64,000 bases of DNA from Typhlomys cinereus (GCA_023101885.1 JALPQD010000215.1:1488001-1552000); one strand, 5' to 3'. Shown: positions 1 through 13,693, counted from the stretch's first letter. The notes: generated by a model not told the origin, from the letters alone. Program-made: numbers and translations.

Positions 1-930
1 ACAAGACACTGAAGTGTGCAAGTTTGGCAATAAGAGTTGCTAGAATGGAGCGAGACAGTCCTCTCCCAATGGGCTGTGTTTAAGGGCAAGATGGGCGCTT
101 TCTGGGAGCTACATGTTCCATCCACGACTGCTCGAAGGGTGACATTCTCAGAGCAGGATGTAGACGCTATTCGCACTGAACAGCCTGCTTTGTGTGGTGT
201 CCAGAGACCCCCCTGCACTTTTCACAGATGGACATTCGACTTGTAGGGGACGTGTCAGTACATTTTGATGCGGCATCGCTGTTCCACCGCCTCTCTCCTC
301 CTTTCGGGTTCTCACGAGTGAGTCCACGGAGTCAGTGGGGTGACATTGATGCCCCACCTCCAGCTGCACCTTCAAGCACAACGAGACAGCTGGGGCACCC
401 CCTTCACTGCCACCTGCCAGCTGCCACATGCCATCGTCTTGAAAGCGACAGCAGAGCAGGTTTGGAAATACCCAGACGGACACAGCTTTGTAGCGGCCAC
501 GGCTGCCCTTTGCCTCAAGGACATGTGCTCCGTCTCCAGGCAAGGACAGTGGGCAGTGGAGTAATCGTGATGACTTCATCGGCGGAGAGCAAACTTCCCT
601 GTGATGGGGCTGCCCGAGGGCGGAGTCCAGTGCAACAGTCCCCGACTCCTGTCAAGAGAAAAGAAATCCAAGTACAGCTCCAAGCCCATCAAAAACAGCG
701 GAAGGAAGCTGAACTGGGGAGACGGACAGGTCTAGTGGATCGATGTGGCTCGCTAGGCAGCCAGTCCAGCCTAATCCGTGAGCCTGTGGTCCCGGGTGAG
801 AGGCTCTGTCTCCAAAACCAAGGGGGATGGCTCCCAAGGAGCATCTGAGAGTGACCTCTGACCTCCATCCCTACCCACATTCACCTGCCCATGCACCCAC
901 GCACATGTGAACACACACTCGTGCTCACGT

Positions 931-1222
931 GGGCTGGGGAGACGGCAGAATGTGCACAGTGTCTGCTGCACGCACATGAGGACCTGAGTTCAGATTTGCA
1001 GGACCCCTGGAAGGCAGTAGTGCGCAGGCATAATCCCGGCGCTCCTGGGGGAAGATAGGGGTGGAAACAGGAGACCCCCAGCAGTCCCAGGTGAACATCC
1101 TGAGAGATGGTGTCTCAAACAAGGTGGAAGGCAAGGAGCGATACTGGAAGTTGTCCTCTGACCCCATGCAGGCTGTGATGCACCCGCCTTTACTCATACG
1201 GACACACATGCACATGCACACA

Positions 1223-1270
<48 letters not shown>
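931..1270 (+). mobile_element. B3-like SINE with (CA)n tail
   Basis: Begins GGGCTGGGGAGACGGC, has the GGACCTGAGTTCAGAT tRNA-type box, then AAACAAGGTGG and a CA-rich tail (1206-1270). Resembles the B2/B3 superfamily. Confidence 0.6.
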
Positions 1271-1272
<2 letters not shown>

Positions 1273-4031
1273 CAGGGTTATTCCATCCACTCACTGCTGC
1301 TGTTATGTTACCACGAGATCGACACAGGATCTGTCCTGTCAACATTCACTACGGAAAGGGAAAGAGCTCAAGAGGCCCGTGCCTCCCCGGGGGACTGCTG
1401 CAGGTCGGTGCTGACAGGGAGGGAAGGGAAGATGCTCTCCCGTGCTCTCCCACCGACGTGCCATGCACATTCCAGCAGGTGCTCGGGCAACCCAGATGAA
1501 ACTCGGTGGGCCACACATGGGAAAAGACTTGAAAATAGGAGGGAGACTGGCAGGGAGAGAAAGGTTGTAATGGGAGAGGAGAGGGGGTGAGATGGGGATT
1601 AAGTTATGAAAACATCCTAAATATGCTACCTTCGTGTATGGACCACAAAAAGAATAGAAAAAGAATGTCGGAAGCTCAAATCTTGGGGGTTTCTGGCCCG
1701 CCACTCAGCAGTGGCCTGTGTGGCTTCCCGATCGTCGTCCGGGACAGAGGCGCCTGCATGGGTGTCCGGCACGTAAGATCAGTTCTTGGGCCACGTCTGT
1801 CCCATCCACAGGCCTCTAGAAGCAGCCTTAAAACCATGGGGGGCCTCAGCAGACCCCAGCAGCTGCCTGAGGAGGCTCCTGCTGTGTGGTGAGGCCTGTG
1901 ACGGCGGAGCCAGCGAGGCCCCTGCTGCGAGCTGCCAGGGCCGTAGCAAGCTGGTCCCTCACCGGGACAGGAGCGGCAAGCCTGTCTTCTGTCCTCGGTG
2001 GTCACCTCGGTCCCAGCCCTTAGGACTTGAGAGTCTAGTGTCCTTGACATTGAAGTACCAGAGCCAGCGAAGAGCTGTGGTTTGTGCCCCTGATTCTTCA
2101 GGGACACCGTGTCGGGGGAGGCTGGGGGCAAGTTCAAAAACGCATCTTCGTTGACATCACCTATAAGTAGATTATTATGTGCGTATTTTTTTGCTATTAA
2201 ATATTTATTGTTCCTAAGACCCTAATCTATAAACCGCTGGATAGATTGCACAAATACATCAGGGACTTTTAATTTAGAAAGGTGGCCTGACATTGTGTAT
2301 CCTTGTCGTCTGCAGAGAAGTCCTTCAAAGAGCCCTCTAATGCCTGCCTGTTAATTTTAGCTTTGAGACAAGATTTATAATTGGCTGGAAAAGGCACTTC
2401 TTGAGAGAAGGGCACCTTTCTCTGAGGGCATTTGACGTTGAGAATGACCATCTGTCAGAGAGAGGTGTCAGGTGCCATCGGGACATGCAAAGCGAGGCCT
2501 TTACTGGTTCCTGGTCTGATACTGTTTCCCAAGCTGACTAGCCGCCGAGCACTACATACCTGTTGCTCAGGGGCGAGCAAACGCTGCATGGTGTTTTCTT
2601 CTCACATGATCCATGCTGGACTTTGCCCTGGTCCAACTAAAGGCAAATGCTGTGTAGTTGTTTGCAGCTTTCGATCTGGAGTTAGCCCCATGGATCAGAG
2701 AGTAAGGAGCTCGTGAAGTCTCAGGAAGTTCCTGAAACAAGTAAGGTTCTGGGGGTGGAGGACTCCCCAAAGTATAGAACAGCCACGAACAACTGCTGGG
2801 GGAAGAACCCCCCCTTGGCCAGCCCAGCAGTCTGGAAAATACCCCAGAACTAAGTGGAGGTGGACATGCAGAGAACTCTGGGGGTGCAGCTTCCTGCAAG
2901 CCTCGCCCAGGCTGGGGTGCGCTTCCTGGGGATGTAGCTGTGGTCCCCCTGCTCCTGTAAGCCACTCTCAGCCACACTTCTGTGAGAGCCAATGACCTCA
3001 TCAGTGTGCCAGGTTAGACTGTGGCGTGATCGTTACTTTGGTCTGTCGCTGAGTCCCTGTGAATCTGTCTGTACCTGGAGTGAACAGATGTTTGTGGGGT
3101 GTTGCCCCAGGAAAAGTGTCAGGGAGCAGCCGAGAATCCACAGAGGACGTCAGCGTCACCAGGAGCCCCGGCAGAAGTGTGCAGCTGCCGGTGTGAACCA
3201 CGGTGCTTAAATCAAAGCGCTTCTCACCATCGCTGTTCGTACCTGAAGTGTCCGCTCTGTGTGTGGATGATGGGTCACTTGTGGGTCACTTGTGGGGCGA
3301 TGAATGGCAGGCCACACCACGTGTTAAATTCTTGAGCATGAGACACATCCAGGTCTTGAATTGCGGGGGGCATCGTAGGGTGGAGGATGCCATGAGTCGA
3401 CGGAGACCATACGTGCTATGCGAATCCTCAAGTCTGGCACCGCTGAATGACTGCGATTTTGCCACAGATGTCACTCAGACAGAGCAGACTTCCCTGCGCG
3501 GGCTGGTCCTTCCTCCTTGCCCCGACAGGTTACACCGCGACCGTCAACCTGTGATTTCCCTGACTTTTGTTTTCTGTTGAATAAATGTGTCGAGAAAAGC
3601 AGGACACACTGGCATCTGAAAGTCACGTGCCAACGCCCTAGTGCTTAAAGGTCAAATACTGCCCTCTTCTAAACAAACAAGCAAACAAACAAACAAATAA
3701 ATACATAAATAAGAGCCATTAGGCCAGAGGTCGGTGCCCTGAGCAGGACCCTGATCTCACCCCATCTTTCCCAGTGCTGCCCCTGTGGCGTGTCCCACCC
3801 AGGGGTGACCACCTCCCTGTCTCCTGGCCCCCAATCTCTGTATCTCTGGATGGGAACAGATGAGAAATTAACACTTTTTCCTCTGCCTCCCACTGGCCCT
3901 GGTGCAGCTCAAGAAGTTCCTGCATCAAATGATGCTGATTTGTATTTAAATTTATATTTTTATATTTTTACCCATCATGGGTGTTTGGGGGTCCTTTGTG
4001 ATTTCTTTTACCATTTTGATTTCTTTATTTA

Positions 4032-4035
<4 letters not shown>
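1271..4035. other. Intergenic, no gene seen
   Basis: Largely single-copy sequence. It includes an AT-rich block (2150-2460), an AATAAA at 3580-3585 followed by a GT-rich stretch, and an (AAAC/AAAT)n tract at 3672-3712. No exon-like coding block was identified. Confidence 0.5.

Positions 4036-4082
<47 letters not shown>
4036..4082. repeat. (TG)n microsatellite
   Basis: Uninterrupted TG dinucleotides, about 23 units. Confidence 0.95.
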
Positions 4083-4085
<3 letters not shown>

Positions 4086-4711
4086 CCCACACTAACCCTG
4101 AAGACCATGTTGAGGGGGGCTCTGGTGGAGTGTGGGGAAGGAAGGTGGGGTTACTCTGATGTTCTCGATGAATTCACGACAACATGGCTAATGGGAACAA
4201 GGGTTCCATTTTGGTTTGCGATTGTCCAGTTACAATTCTTAACCCAGCTTGGCAAGAGAGCTTACGCTAAACATCAGGAGCTGAGGGAACTGGCCACACA
4301 ATATCCGTTGCTGAGAGAGGGGCAAACCTCACTTGCCAGACAGCATGTCTGTCCAAGCGTGCCAACGGCTGGCAACTCGCTGAGCCAGCTAGTGAAGTAG
4401 GCAGCAGACTCGTGACCTGGGATTCACAGGTTTATTCTACTCTCTCCGTTTTACCCACCTGCTCAGGAAATGGTCCTGCCCACCTGGGCTGGGTCTGCCC
4501 CATCCATTATATACTCTCCTGCCGGTTTGTTTAGGGCTTACTTTGATTACCAAGTCTTCCCAGATGGGCCCAAAGCCCAATCAGTGGCTGTCAAGTTGAC
4601 GCCTGTATCTAACTCTCCCAGGGACTGTGAGTGAAGGTCTTCTCTTGTGACACCTTAGCAAGTTCCCTCAAAGTCCTTATAATTTGTAGGTGTTCTAGAA
4701 AAACTCTAGGC

Positions 4712-4959
4712 GGGGCTGGAGGGATGGCTCAGGGGTTAAGCCTTTGCCTCCCAAGCAGAAGGACCTGAGTTTGGATCCCAGATTTCAATATCAGGTGGAA
4801 ATGGTGGCGGCCTATGATTCTGATCCTGGAAGGCAGAGCCCAGGAAACCCCAGAGCAAAGCAAAAAAGGAGGTAGAACAATCTAGGATGATTCCTGACGT
4901 CTCTGTTGGACCTCCACGGGTACACGCACACAGTGCCCTCTGGTACACAGACAACCCCC

Positions 4960-5016
<57 letters not shown>
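4712..5016 (+). mobile_element. tRNA-headed SINE (dominant local family) with (CA)n tail
   Basis: GGGCTGGAGGGATGGCTCAG head, CTGAGTTTGGATCC box B-like motif, then a family body (GGAAGGCAGAGCC..GGAAACCCCAGAGCAAAGCA, split here). CA tail at 4960-5016. The same consensus recurs many times in the window on both strands. Confidence 0.75.
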
Positions 5017-5020
<4 letters not shown>

Positions 5021-5868
5021 AAATTCCAGATGGGCGTGAAGAAGCCACCTGCAGGTGATTTGCATAAGGTCACACGCTGGGAGGTGGTTCTTTGACCATC
5101 ACACCTGCAGAGAGGTGGTCTCCTCCCCTCTCTCTGCTTCTCCATGAGGAGTCAAGGAGGCCCCCCCTAAGCCGAGTGTCTACACCCATGCTGGTGTTGA
5201 CGGCGCAGCTGCGGGGTGCATGTCACTGACGGACATAAATGCCGTGCGTGTTATCAGAGGACTTACATCCAGAGTTCTGAGAAGCCACTTGTGAAAGGGC
5301 ACTTGGGCTTCCTCATTCTGCTCTCGGTTTCCTCCCGACGTGGCATAAATAAAAAGGAAGTGTGCGCGGCTCACTGCTGCCCGGACGCTCCCGAAGGACG
5401 TCGCCTGTTTCCCTTGCACCAAGGTAGGGACCAATTTTCCGCTATGGGGTCAAGGGTGGGTTCCAAGTAAGGGGTGTGGGTGTCTCTGGGAGGGGAGAGG
5501 GACAGGAGAAGTTGGGTGGCGAGTGACAAGTTCTCCAGGAACTTGGCGAAGCCAGGGCTCGGCCTCGGTGAAGACTGACACCCAGACCCTTGGCCAGGAA
5601 GGGACACTCAGAAATAGACTAGCTGGGCGCAGTGCCAGGGCCCTGAGAAGACCCGGGAGGGGTGTAGTTTTGTGCCAGGGAAGACCCTGGTGACAGCTCC
5701 ACCTGAGTGTCAGGCCGGTTGTCTGCCTGACTGGACCACCCAAGAGTGGAATCCGCCCGACCCTGGGCTTCTGCCTACGTGTATGTAGAACAGGGAATGT
5801 AGGCAGCCCTTGCCTTCCACAGAAAGGGTGAGATGGATGGATGCAGAGAAGGAGTGAGGAAAGGGGGA

Positions 5869-5869
<1 letters not shown>

Positions 5870-5918
<49 letters not shown>
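5870..5918. repeat. (CA)n microsatellite
   Basis: Pure CA run of about 24 units. Confidence 0.95.
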
Positions 5919-5921
<3 letters not shown>

Positions 5922-6546
5922 ACAGTGTGTTGTGTTTCCGAGCAAGAAAATGGACCCTTCCCTGAGTTTAAAGTGAGAGTCCAAGTTATGCCCAGTTTAG
6001 GGCTCCAGTACCCTAAAGTCACACGTTTCCCCCTCATCCCCTCCTCAGTCCTCAGCACCACTCTCTCCCTCCCTCTCCCCCTCCTCCTTCCCCTCCCCTT
6101 TCCCTTCCCCCTTCCTCTCCTCCCTTCCACCTACTCTGCCCTGAACCACACTGGTGATGGGTTCAGGCCCAGGCGTGTGCGTCCTGTGCCTTGTGCTGCG
6201 GGCCGGTAATTGTCACTTCACACGGGCAACGTCACCTGCGCCTCTTGAAAGAGGCCGGCCTGTCCAGGTGACCAGACCCTACACACAGAGGGCTCTGAGC
6301 AGAGCAGGGATGCACCGCTGCCTGCCGGCTGGAGTCAAAAGCAGCCTGACCAGGTCGCATACTCTCCAGGTCCTTTCTTACAGAGGTCTCCATCCGACTG
6401 TCCAGGGGATCTTGGGGCTCCAAGCGTCGCCCCAGCCAAGCCCTGAGCTCCAGGTGCCTTTTAGCCTCATCTGTTCAAGTCAAGAGACCTTCACCTATTT
6501 CCTCGCCGTGTCATGCCTCCTCCACCTCCTCCTGAGGAGACACCTC

Positions 6547-6884
6547 GGGCTGGGGGGATGGCTGAGTGGGTAAAGTACTTGCCACTCAAGTCTGAGGACC
6601 TGAGCTCAGGACTGGCTGGATCCCAGTCTGTGATCCCAGCATTCCTAAGCACAAGATAGAAAGGCAGGAGGATCCCCGGAAGCTTGTAGGGCCAAAGTAG
6701 CTTGGCTGTCGCATCAGCGAGCAAGAATGGAGCATCTCAAACACCATGGACGGCAAGGGGCTAGGCCCATAGCTGTTCTCTGACCCTCGTACATGTTACG
6801 CATGTGCTGTGACACATGCACACTGTACACAATGCAGACATACACACACACACACACACACACTCACACACACACACTCACACA
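6547..6884 (+). mobile_element. B3-like SINE with (CA)n tail
   Basis: GGGCTGGGGGGATGGCTGAG head, tRNA-like boxes, a body with ATGGACGGCAAGG, ending in CA repeats at 6841-6884. Confidence 0.6.
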
Positions 6885-7754
6885 GCATGTCACCTTGTCA
6901 GATCCCGCCATGCGGTCAATTCTAATAGACTTTTCTTCCCCTGAAGGATGCTGTGTGACCCCACACCTCTCTTGGGCTGTGTCTCCACTCCGAGCCTAAC
7001 ATTTGGGCACTGACACTTGGGGGAGGTACAGCTGAAGTCGACCGCCCTGAGGACCACCCCCACTATCCCGCTGCATCTAACGCCGGACCTCCGTTCTCCT
7101 CTGGTGAGCCTCCTGGGTCCTTCGGGATTCCCTGTCTGTCTTTTCTAGAAATCCTAGTGCGCAGTCAGGGCTTCCTCTGGGCTGGGTCTGACCCATTGCC
7201 CAGGGCTGTCAAGCAATGTCTGTTCAAAACCTCCGCCCACTACCAGTGGTCTGGCCACACTTCCAGAAGGGAATCTGAGGAGCTTGAGGATGCTTGCCCC
7301 CCTCATTCCCTTTCCTCCAGATGGACTCTGCTCCCCAGATCTCACCATGAGCACCTCTCTGCCTCGCCTGCCTGAAGATTGTCCCCTTAGCTGCCTTCTG
7401 CCCAAGGGGAGATAGCAAGTTTAAAAAAAAAAAGCCTGTATTTGCAACGCGATGTGGCCACAAAGTAGAAACTAGATAATGGCAGCCATGACCTGAAACA
7501 GGTTCCTCTGATTTTGCAATTCTTAGAGGCGCAGGTAAGTCCAATATCCAGTGGCAAGTGCTCTGAGGTGCCATACGGGTCCTGGCTTTCTTATTCCCTG
7601 TAATCACCCATCCCTCCCTGGCACACAAGTCCTGCGTGGGCTCCCCTTTTTATGAGTGCAGTTCTCTTTCTTGGTCTAAGAATTCATCTGCTGTATTTTT
7701 GACCACAGTATTTATTTTCCATTAAAACTTCTTTTTCACGTAGGTGTGTATGGG

Positions 7755-8126
7755 GTGTGTGTGTGTGTGTTCTCATTGGATGGCTATACATGCATATGCA
7801 TACACATGTATGTGAGGGTGTTTGTACACTAAGTGTACGTGAGTGCGTGCGCCTGGGCAGACCCAAGGGTGATGTCAGGAATCGTCCTCCACCACTCTTC
7901 CACCTTGCTATTGTGAACCTGGTCTCTAATCAAACCCAGAGCACGCCATTAAGGCTGGTTTGCCTAGCCGGCTTGCTCTGGAGTTTCCCAGGCTCTGTGT
8001 TCCAGGGCTAGAATTACCGATAGCCGCTACATCCATCTGGCATTTTTACAGGGGATGTGGGGATCTGAACTCAGGTCCTTGTGCTGGAGACAATTGCTTT
8101 TACCTCCGAACCGTCTCCCCAGCCCC
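7755..8126 (-). mobile_element. B3-like SINE, minus strand
   Basis: Ends GTCTCCCCAGCCCC, the reverse complement of the GGGGCTGGGGAGAC head. Begins with a short (GT)n tail. Includes GGATCTGAACTCAGGTCC. Confidence 0.6.
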
Positions 8127-8509
8127 ATTACAGCTTTTATACTGGTTCTGACCTGATTGATCCTGTAATGCCTGTGCCACTCTGCCACAGCAATAGGGGG
8201 GTTCTTAGCCACCTGTTCCTAGGTGCATGGAAGGGCCTTTGGGGTGACCGGGTGCATGCATTTGTCTTCTGTTCACTGCTTCTGTTCACACCGAGGACGG
8301 GCTCCTGGGCCTCCCCAACAGGTTCCAGTGCCTGGCTACGGAGTTTCCAGTGATTACAGGCCTGTGGGTACATTTTTGCATATTCAGATTTTAATGGGAC
8401 CCTATCATCTCTCTTGCTTCTTAATAGTTTTGGAGTTAGTAAACCTTTGCAATTAGCTCCTGCTCGCTCTTGCTTCTACTTACCAATTTGACTTAGCTTG
8501 TGTCAGACA

Positions 8510-8559
<50 letters not shown>

Positions 8560-8565
8560 ACACAC
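8510..8565. repeat. (CA)n microsatellite
   Basis: CA repeats with one ATACA interruption. Confidence 0.95.
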
Positions 8566-8650
8566 GGATGCTATAGGAGAGAAGTAGTGAGCCCATGACT
8601 GTGGTTCAGTCTTATAGACTGACAGATGCCTGCTTTATGGAAAATTAGAA

Positions 8651-8905
8651 GAGGGATGGAAAGATGGCTCAGGGGCTAAACCTTTGCCTTGCAAGCAAAA
8701 AGGTCTGAGTTTGGCTCTCAGATCCTATGTAAAAATGCTGGGTGGAAATGGCAGCAGCCTGTAATTCCCACCCTGGAAAAGCAGAGCCTGGGAAACCCAG
8801 AGCAAAGCAATAAGGAGGTAGAGCCATCCAGGATGCTTCCTGATGTTACCCTTGAGCCTCCACGGGGACACACGCTCAAGTGCCCTCTTGAACATCCACA
8901 CAGTA
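8651..8905 (+). mobile_element. tRNA-headed SINE, dominant family
   Basis: GGATGGAAAGATGGCTCAGG head, TTTGCCTTGCAAGC, then the GGAAACCCAGAGCAAAGCAA body and TTGAGCCTCCACGGGGACAC end. Confidence 0.7.
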
Positions 8906-10716
8906 AAACAGTCTAGAAGCACTGATTTTGCAAATCCACCGTGGCACCTATGTGGCTCTGGATAGAAATTCTGATGTGGCTGTTTTTAAGTTTTCCAACC
9001 CAATGCATCCAATTTACCACACAGCCATCTGTTCAATTGAAAGAGCATGGCTTCAGGAAATTTGTTAATAGAACCTGAATTTTTTGTTTGTTTGTTTGTT
9101 TGCTCATAGTGATGGGATCTCAGACATACAGACTTTCAGCCAAGGTCTTCTGTTTGGTGGATGCTGTTAAACAGCAGCAACTCCAATGCCTCCAGGAGTA
9201 TTTTAAGTACCACGCAGACAAACGCACAAATGAAGCAGGGTGAGCCCCTCGGCACATCAGTGTAGAGTCAGCTCTGATCCAGTGACTACTGGGGAATTGC
9301 CCTCACACTTAGAAAAAGTTGTTCTCCAGTGCGGAGGAGATGCTGGGGTATCAAATACTCTTTTGATTAAAAAAAAGATCAACCATGAGCGCTATTGAAA
9401 CAAAACCAAAACCTACACAATATCCCGACCGTGTTCCTAATGCCACTTTCAAAACCAACGTGTCAAACTTGACTTTCATTACACGGCAGTTAATATTTTC
9501 TCATGCTGGTAACTTAAAAAAGCCAAACATATAATATATATATTTCATATAATATATATTACATACAACATATAATATTTACTATAAACATAGCTCACAA
9601 AGAAAGAAAACCACAATGCAAGCCATGATGTACTTGCTCTTCTGACCAGCATGCTTAGTCGTCTCTGTCCCCAAGAAACAGAATTTAAGAGCATGTTCCA
9701 CACTTCTGCCCGCCACCACGTCTGCTTATTTGGGGTCTTTGTCACTGCTTTGTTTGAGTTGTCCTGCTGTGTGGGGCGAGGTCAGGATCCTATTGGTCTT
9801 TCAGCTCCGTCTCTCTCTCTCTCTGGGAATTTCAGAAAATCTTTGGCCACCTGTGACCCATCTAGCTTTTCTCCAGGCCCCACCATCTGTCAGTCCATTT
9901 CAGGGTTCACCCTGGCCCTGCCTGGAGCACCAGAATAAATTCTTCAGGCTCTGCCTTCTGCGCTTCTGCTCTGCTTTCTGTTGCTCGCCCGCCCGTATTA
10001 TCAGCGGTCGCTCTGCGCAGGCTGCGAGAGCAGTGCTACCCTCTGGGACCCGGGTCCTGCGGCATCCCCAGCTCCAGTCACATCTAAAGGTGTAGCAGGT
10101 GTCTCCCTAACATCCTACCAGACAGCATCAGAAAGTGGCTGCTGGAGTTTGGTACTTTCCTTTTCCTGGATTGACTTGAGGTCACCCAATTCCACACGTC
10201 GGTTGGCCCTTTGTATGCCTTCGAGGATGACCATAGATTTCTCTATCCATTTCTCTGTCTGCAGCAATTTAGCTTTTGGAGCAATTCAGTTGCTATGTAC
10301 AGTAGTATGTTGTTACAGATGCCCAAAATATAGCCTAGATTATTGAATCTTTTTTCCTTTGCCAGGTTTGAGACACTGCACAACATGGAAAAATGGTTTG
10401 ATTGTGTTATTCGAATCTGCCGCTGTTCCATTTGTTTTGGGGTGTGTGCACGTTCATGTGCATGGTGTAGGTACATGAGTGTATGCAGGTGTACTGCGTG
10501 CATGTTCATGTATGAGTTAGGGCATATGTGTTCTCATGCTTGCAGAGGCCAGAGAACATCTTCCCATGTTGTTCCTTAGGGAACATCCAACTTCCACTTA
10601 AAACAGGGTCTCTGGAAGGCCTGGTATCACCAAGTAGGCTGAGCGGTGAGCCCCAGGGTTCTACCTGCATTTGCTTCTCCAGCACAGAGATTAAAGTCGT
10701 GCACCGTGCACCTGGC

Positions 10717-10720
<4 letters not shown>
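8906..10720. other. Intergenic, AT-rich, no gene seen
   Basis: Contains a (TTTG)n stretch near 9082-9100, ATAT-rich sequence at 9530-9600 and (TC)n near 9810-9825. No coding exon recognised. Confidence 0.5.
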
Positions 10721-10768
<48 letters not shown>

Positions 10769-10980
10769 CAGAAGGCACCGTATGTTCCTGTGGAGGGAGG
10801 ACCCAGGCTTCTCCCTCCTTCTTGCTTCACTCTGGGACTTCCCAGGCTCCGCCCACCAGGGCTGGAAGTACAGGCCACTGCTGTTTCTGCCTGGCGTTTT
10901 TTACATGGGACCTGGGAACAGAACTCAGGACCTTCTGCTTGCAAGACAGTCTTAACCCCTGAGCTGTCTCTGCAGCCCCA
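10721..10980 (-). mobile_element. (GT)n plus dominant-family SINE, minus strand
   Basis: GT run 10721-10766 is the CA tail of the SINE read on the other strand. The element ends GAGCTGTCTCTGCAGCCCC at 10979. Confidence 0.7.
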
Positions 10981-11070
10981 TACACCTGGCTTTTATCATG
11001 CAAGGTTCTAGGGATCAAACTTCATGCTTCTAAGGTGAGCACTTTACCGGCTGAGCCAAGTCCCAAGTCC

Positions 11071-12941
11071 TGTTGGCTCATTTCTGTTTGGTTTTGTTTG
11101 GCTGCGGTGTTTTACGTGACTCCTTAGATTGGGGACATATTTTTACTGCTGTTGTTTTGGTTCGGGTTGCAAGATTTCCCATCTCCCTGGAAGTTGGAGG
11201 AGGGGGGAAAGACATAAACTAGCAACCTAACTTGCAAAATCATGACCTTTTAGTGATCTGAAAACCACCCTTCATCATCAATCACTTCTCAGTGACTTGA
11301 AACATCGCTCCAACTTCTTGTCAGGCTTGGCTGATTTTCTTAGTGTTTTCCGTTCCATCTGCAATTACATTCTGTATTGCTTTCCTGGCAAACACGGCAA
11401 GCCCCTGTCTTTGGCTTTCTTGGAATCCAGGATCAGCTTTGTCTAGACCATCCGAGATCCTCTAGGGACCTTCATTTCAGTCACGCAGCAGCAGCCGGAT
11501 TGACCCCCTGGACACCAAGGAGGGACGGGCTATGTGCTTCCTGTGGCGGGGAGGAGGGCGCCAAGGGTCCCCCCCATCGTCCCTGTGACCCCGACACTGC
11601 CTTAGTTTTCTGGCAGATGTTCAGGCCTTCCCGGCAGTTTCATTTCACCAGAATGACTTGCACGTGATCCAGGGTCTCTGGCGTCTGTCACGCACACACA
11701 CCCTTTTGCCGCTTGTCACTTCTGTCTGTCCCTTTTCACGCCAAGATTTCCCAGCGGCTCTCCTTTCCCTCATGAGACCTCGGCATGTGCTCCTCCGTGA
11801 ATCTCCATCAGCCGGGAGTGTGAAATTGGTTTTTATCTATTTTTCTCTTCTTTTCATTAAAGTTCTTCTTTTGTGGGTTCAGGAGTTGAGGTGCGTGTGT
11901 CTGAGCAGACAGGCGCTTGGTTTCTCACTTCTCCCCATTCTTTCTCCATCCTCCCGCCCATCTGCTGACCCTCCGGCTTCAGTGCCTATGAAGTGTGTTT
12001 CGTTTTGTTTTATGCGTTGCCCTGGCTGGTTCCAGGTTCTTGGTTTCATGCGACTCTGCCTCAGCCTTTCCCCAGAGCGCCCTTTAATCCTTTCCGTACC
12101 AACACACACACTTCAATATATTTCTCCTCCCAGCTCCTGTGGTTCAGTAGCATATGCTCTTCAAAAACAAGACAAGCTCCCCACAACTTCTCAGTTCTCC
12201 TCCGCCCCACCTCGAAGCCCACATGAGTCATCTGACTTTGGGTTCAACACTTGTGACCATTCTTCCTTACTTACCCCTATAGGTCTTGTTGGTTTCTCTG
12301 CCCCCAGTAGTGCACGCTTACCTTTCTTGGAATTTGTCTTTCCTGAAATGCGTACTGGACATTATTTCACAGGAGCTCTGAGCATGCGCTGTCGCTCTCC
12401 GGGGACCAAGTCCACCTGATGCTCTTGGTGTGGGGTTCCTGGGAGAAAGGGGTGCATGTTTCCCTTGGGCTCCGTCATGACCTCGCTGTGCATTTTGACC
12501 TCGGGGTCCCTTCTAAGAAGGTACTCACCAATATGACTCACTGAAAGCAACCTGTTGTTTGTTTCCTTCCAGAAGCTTCTCTAGGAGCACCTTTTATTCT
12601 CAGAAGACTGAACTCACAGCAGCGTGTGGTTGGGTTTGGCATTATTAGAAAGGAACCTCCTTCCATTTTTTTTTTTTTTGCACTGCTTGGCCGTAGCCCC
12701 CTTGAATAAAGTCTAGGGAACTACTGTCTCCTTTCAGTTTTCCAGTTATATTTATTTGATAGTATGGAAAATCCCCAAACCACAGTGGCTCGACATATAG
12801 TGTTTTTTCCTCACGTGAGAAACATCCAGAGACAGGTGTCTCAGGCTGGGTCACTCCAAACTGTGACCAGGAGAGCGCTGGTTTCCCTTGAGTGTGGCTT
12901 CCTTTACTCAAAGTCCTTCTTTTTTTTTTTTATTTATTCAA

Positions 12942-12942
<1 letters not shown>
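11071..12942. other. Intergenic, no gene seen
   Basis: Mostly single-copy sequence. A long open frame at 11658-12419 lacks any recognisable domain or splice context and is not called. Confidence 0.5.
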
Positions 12943-12974
<32 letters not shown>

Positions 12975-13136
12975 TGTAGAATCACGGGTGAATTCGGGAA
13001 ACATCGGGATTCACAGGCTCCGCCCTACCAGGACCAGAAATGCAGGCCGCCCCCTATACGTGGGGTCTAGGATCTGAACTCAGGACCTTCCACCTGCAAG
13101 GCAGAGGCTTAGCCCCTGAGCCACCTCTCCGGCCCC
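12943..13136 (-). mobile_element. (GT)n plus truncated dominant-family SINE, minus strand
   Basis: GT run 12943-12978. SINE body with CAGGCTCCGCCCTACCAGG, ending GAGCCACCTCTCCGGCCCC. Confidence 0.7.
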
Positions 13137-13628
13137 TGCCTGAAGGTCCTTCTGGTGCAGAATGGCTGCCGGAGCTTCAGCCATCAGGTCTGAGATACTG
13201 GTTTGGAGGAAGAAAAAAAGACCAAAATGAATCCCTTCCCACCTGGGTCAACTTTTTAAGCAGTCCCCCCCCCCAAAAAAGGTTATACAATGACTTTACT
13301 TGTTCACCTTTGAGCAGCATCTAGTCGTGTGACTCTACCTAGTGGCAGGAAAGCAAAACTCTATGCAAAGGAAGTCTGGATTTGGCTTCTATCGCCAAGG
13401 ACGGGCCAACTAAGCAGTGGACACTGTTTTGCCCTCTGTGCCCTCAGTTCCTGTCCCCTGCTTCTGGGTCTCTTTTCCTGCATTTTCTCGATATTTCTAG
13501 AAACATTCTCTCCCCTCCTGGTCTTCTCTGTCTCTGCCCTTCTACTTGTACTGTGGTCATTTGTGGTCTTCCTTCTGAGTTGATTTTTCCCCTTAAATCT
13601 GACTTATCTATCTACAGACTCCAAACTT

Positions 13629-13662
13629 TCTTTCTTTGTTTCTTTGTTTCTTTCTTTCTTTA

Positions 13663-13693
<31 letters not shown>

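Noticed and set aside
192..848. 218-codon open frame near the left edge
   Set aside because: No domain, no family resemblance and no exon structure. Overlapping frames on both strands are equally open, as expected in GC-rich sequence.
3580..3585. AATAAA followed by GT-rich sequence as a 3' end of an upstream plus-strand gene (e.g. NCF4)
   Set aside because: No coding exon with NCF4 features (PX, SH3, PB1 endings) was found upstream in the window. An isolated hexamer is weak evidence.
4712..4800. tRNA gene calls at SINE heads (A/B box-like GGCTCAG...GAGTTTGGATCC)
   Set aside because: The motifs recur in a dispersed family followed by a common non-tRNA body and CA tail, and no cloverleaf 3' half is present.
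11658..12419. 253-codon open frame
   Set aside because: Low-complexity Ser/Pro/Leu content with no domain. Not supported by splice sites or neighbouring exons.
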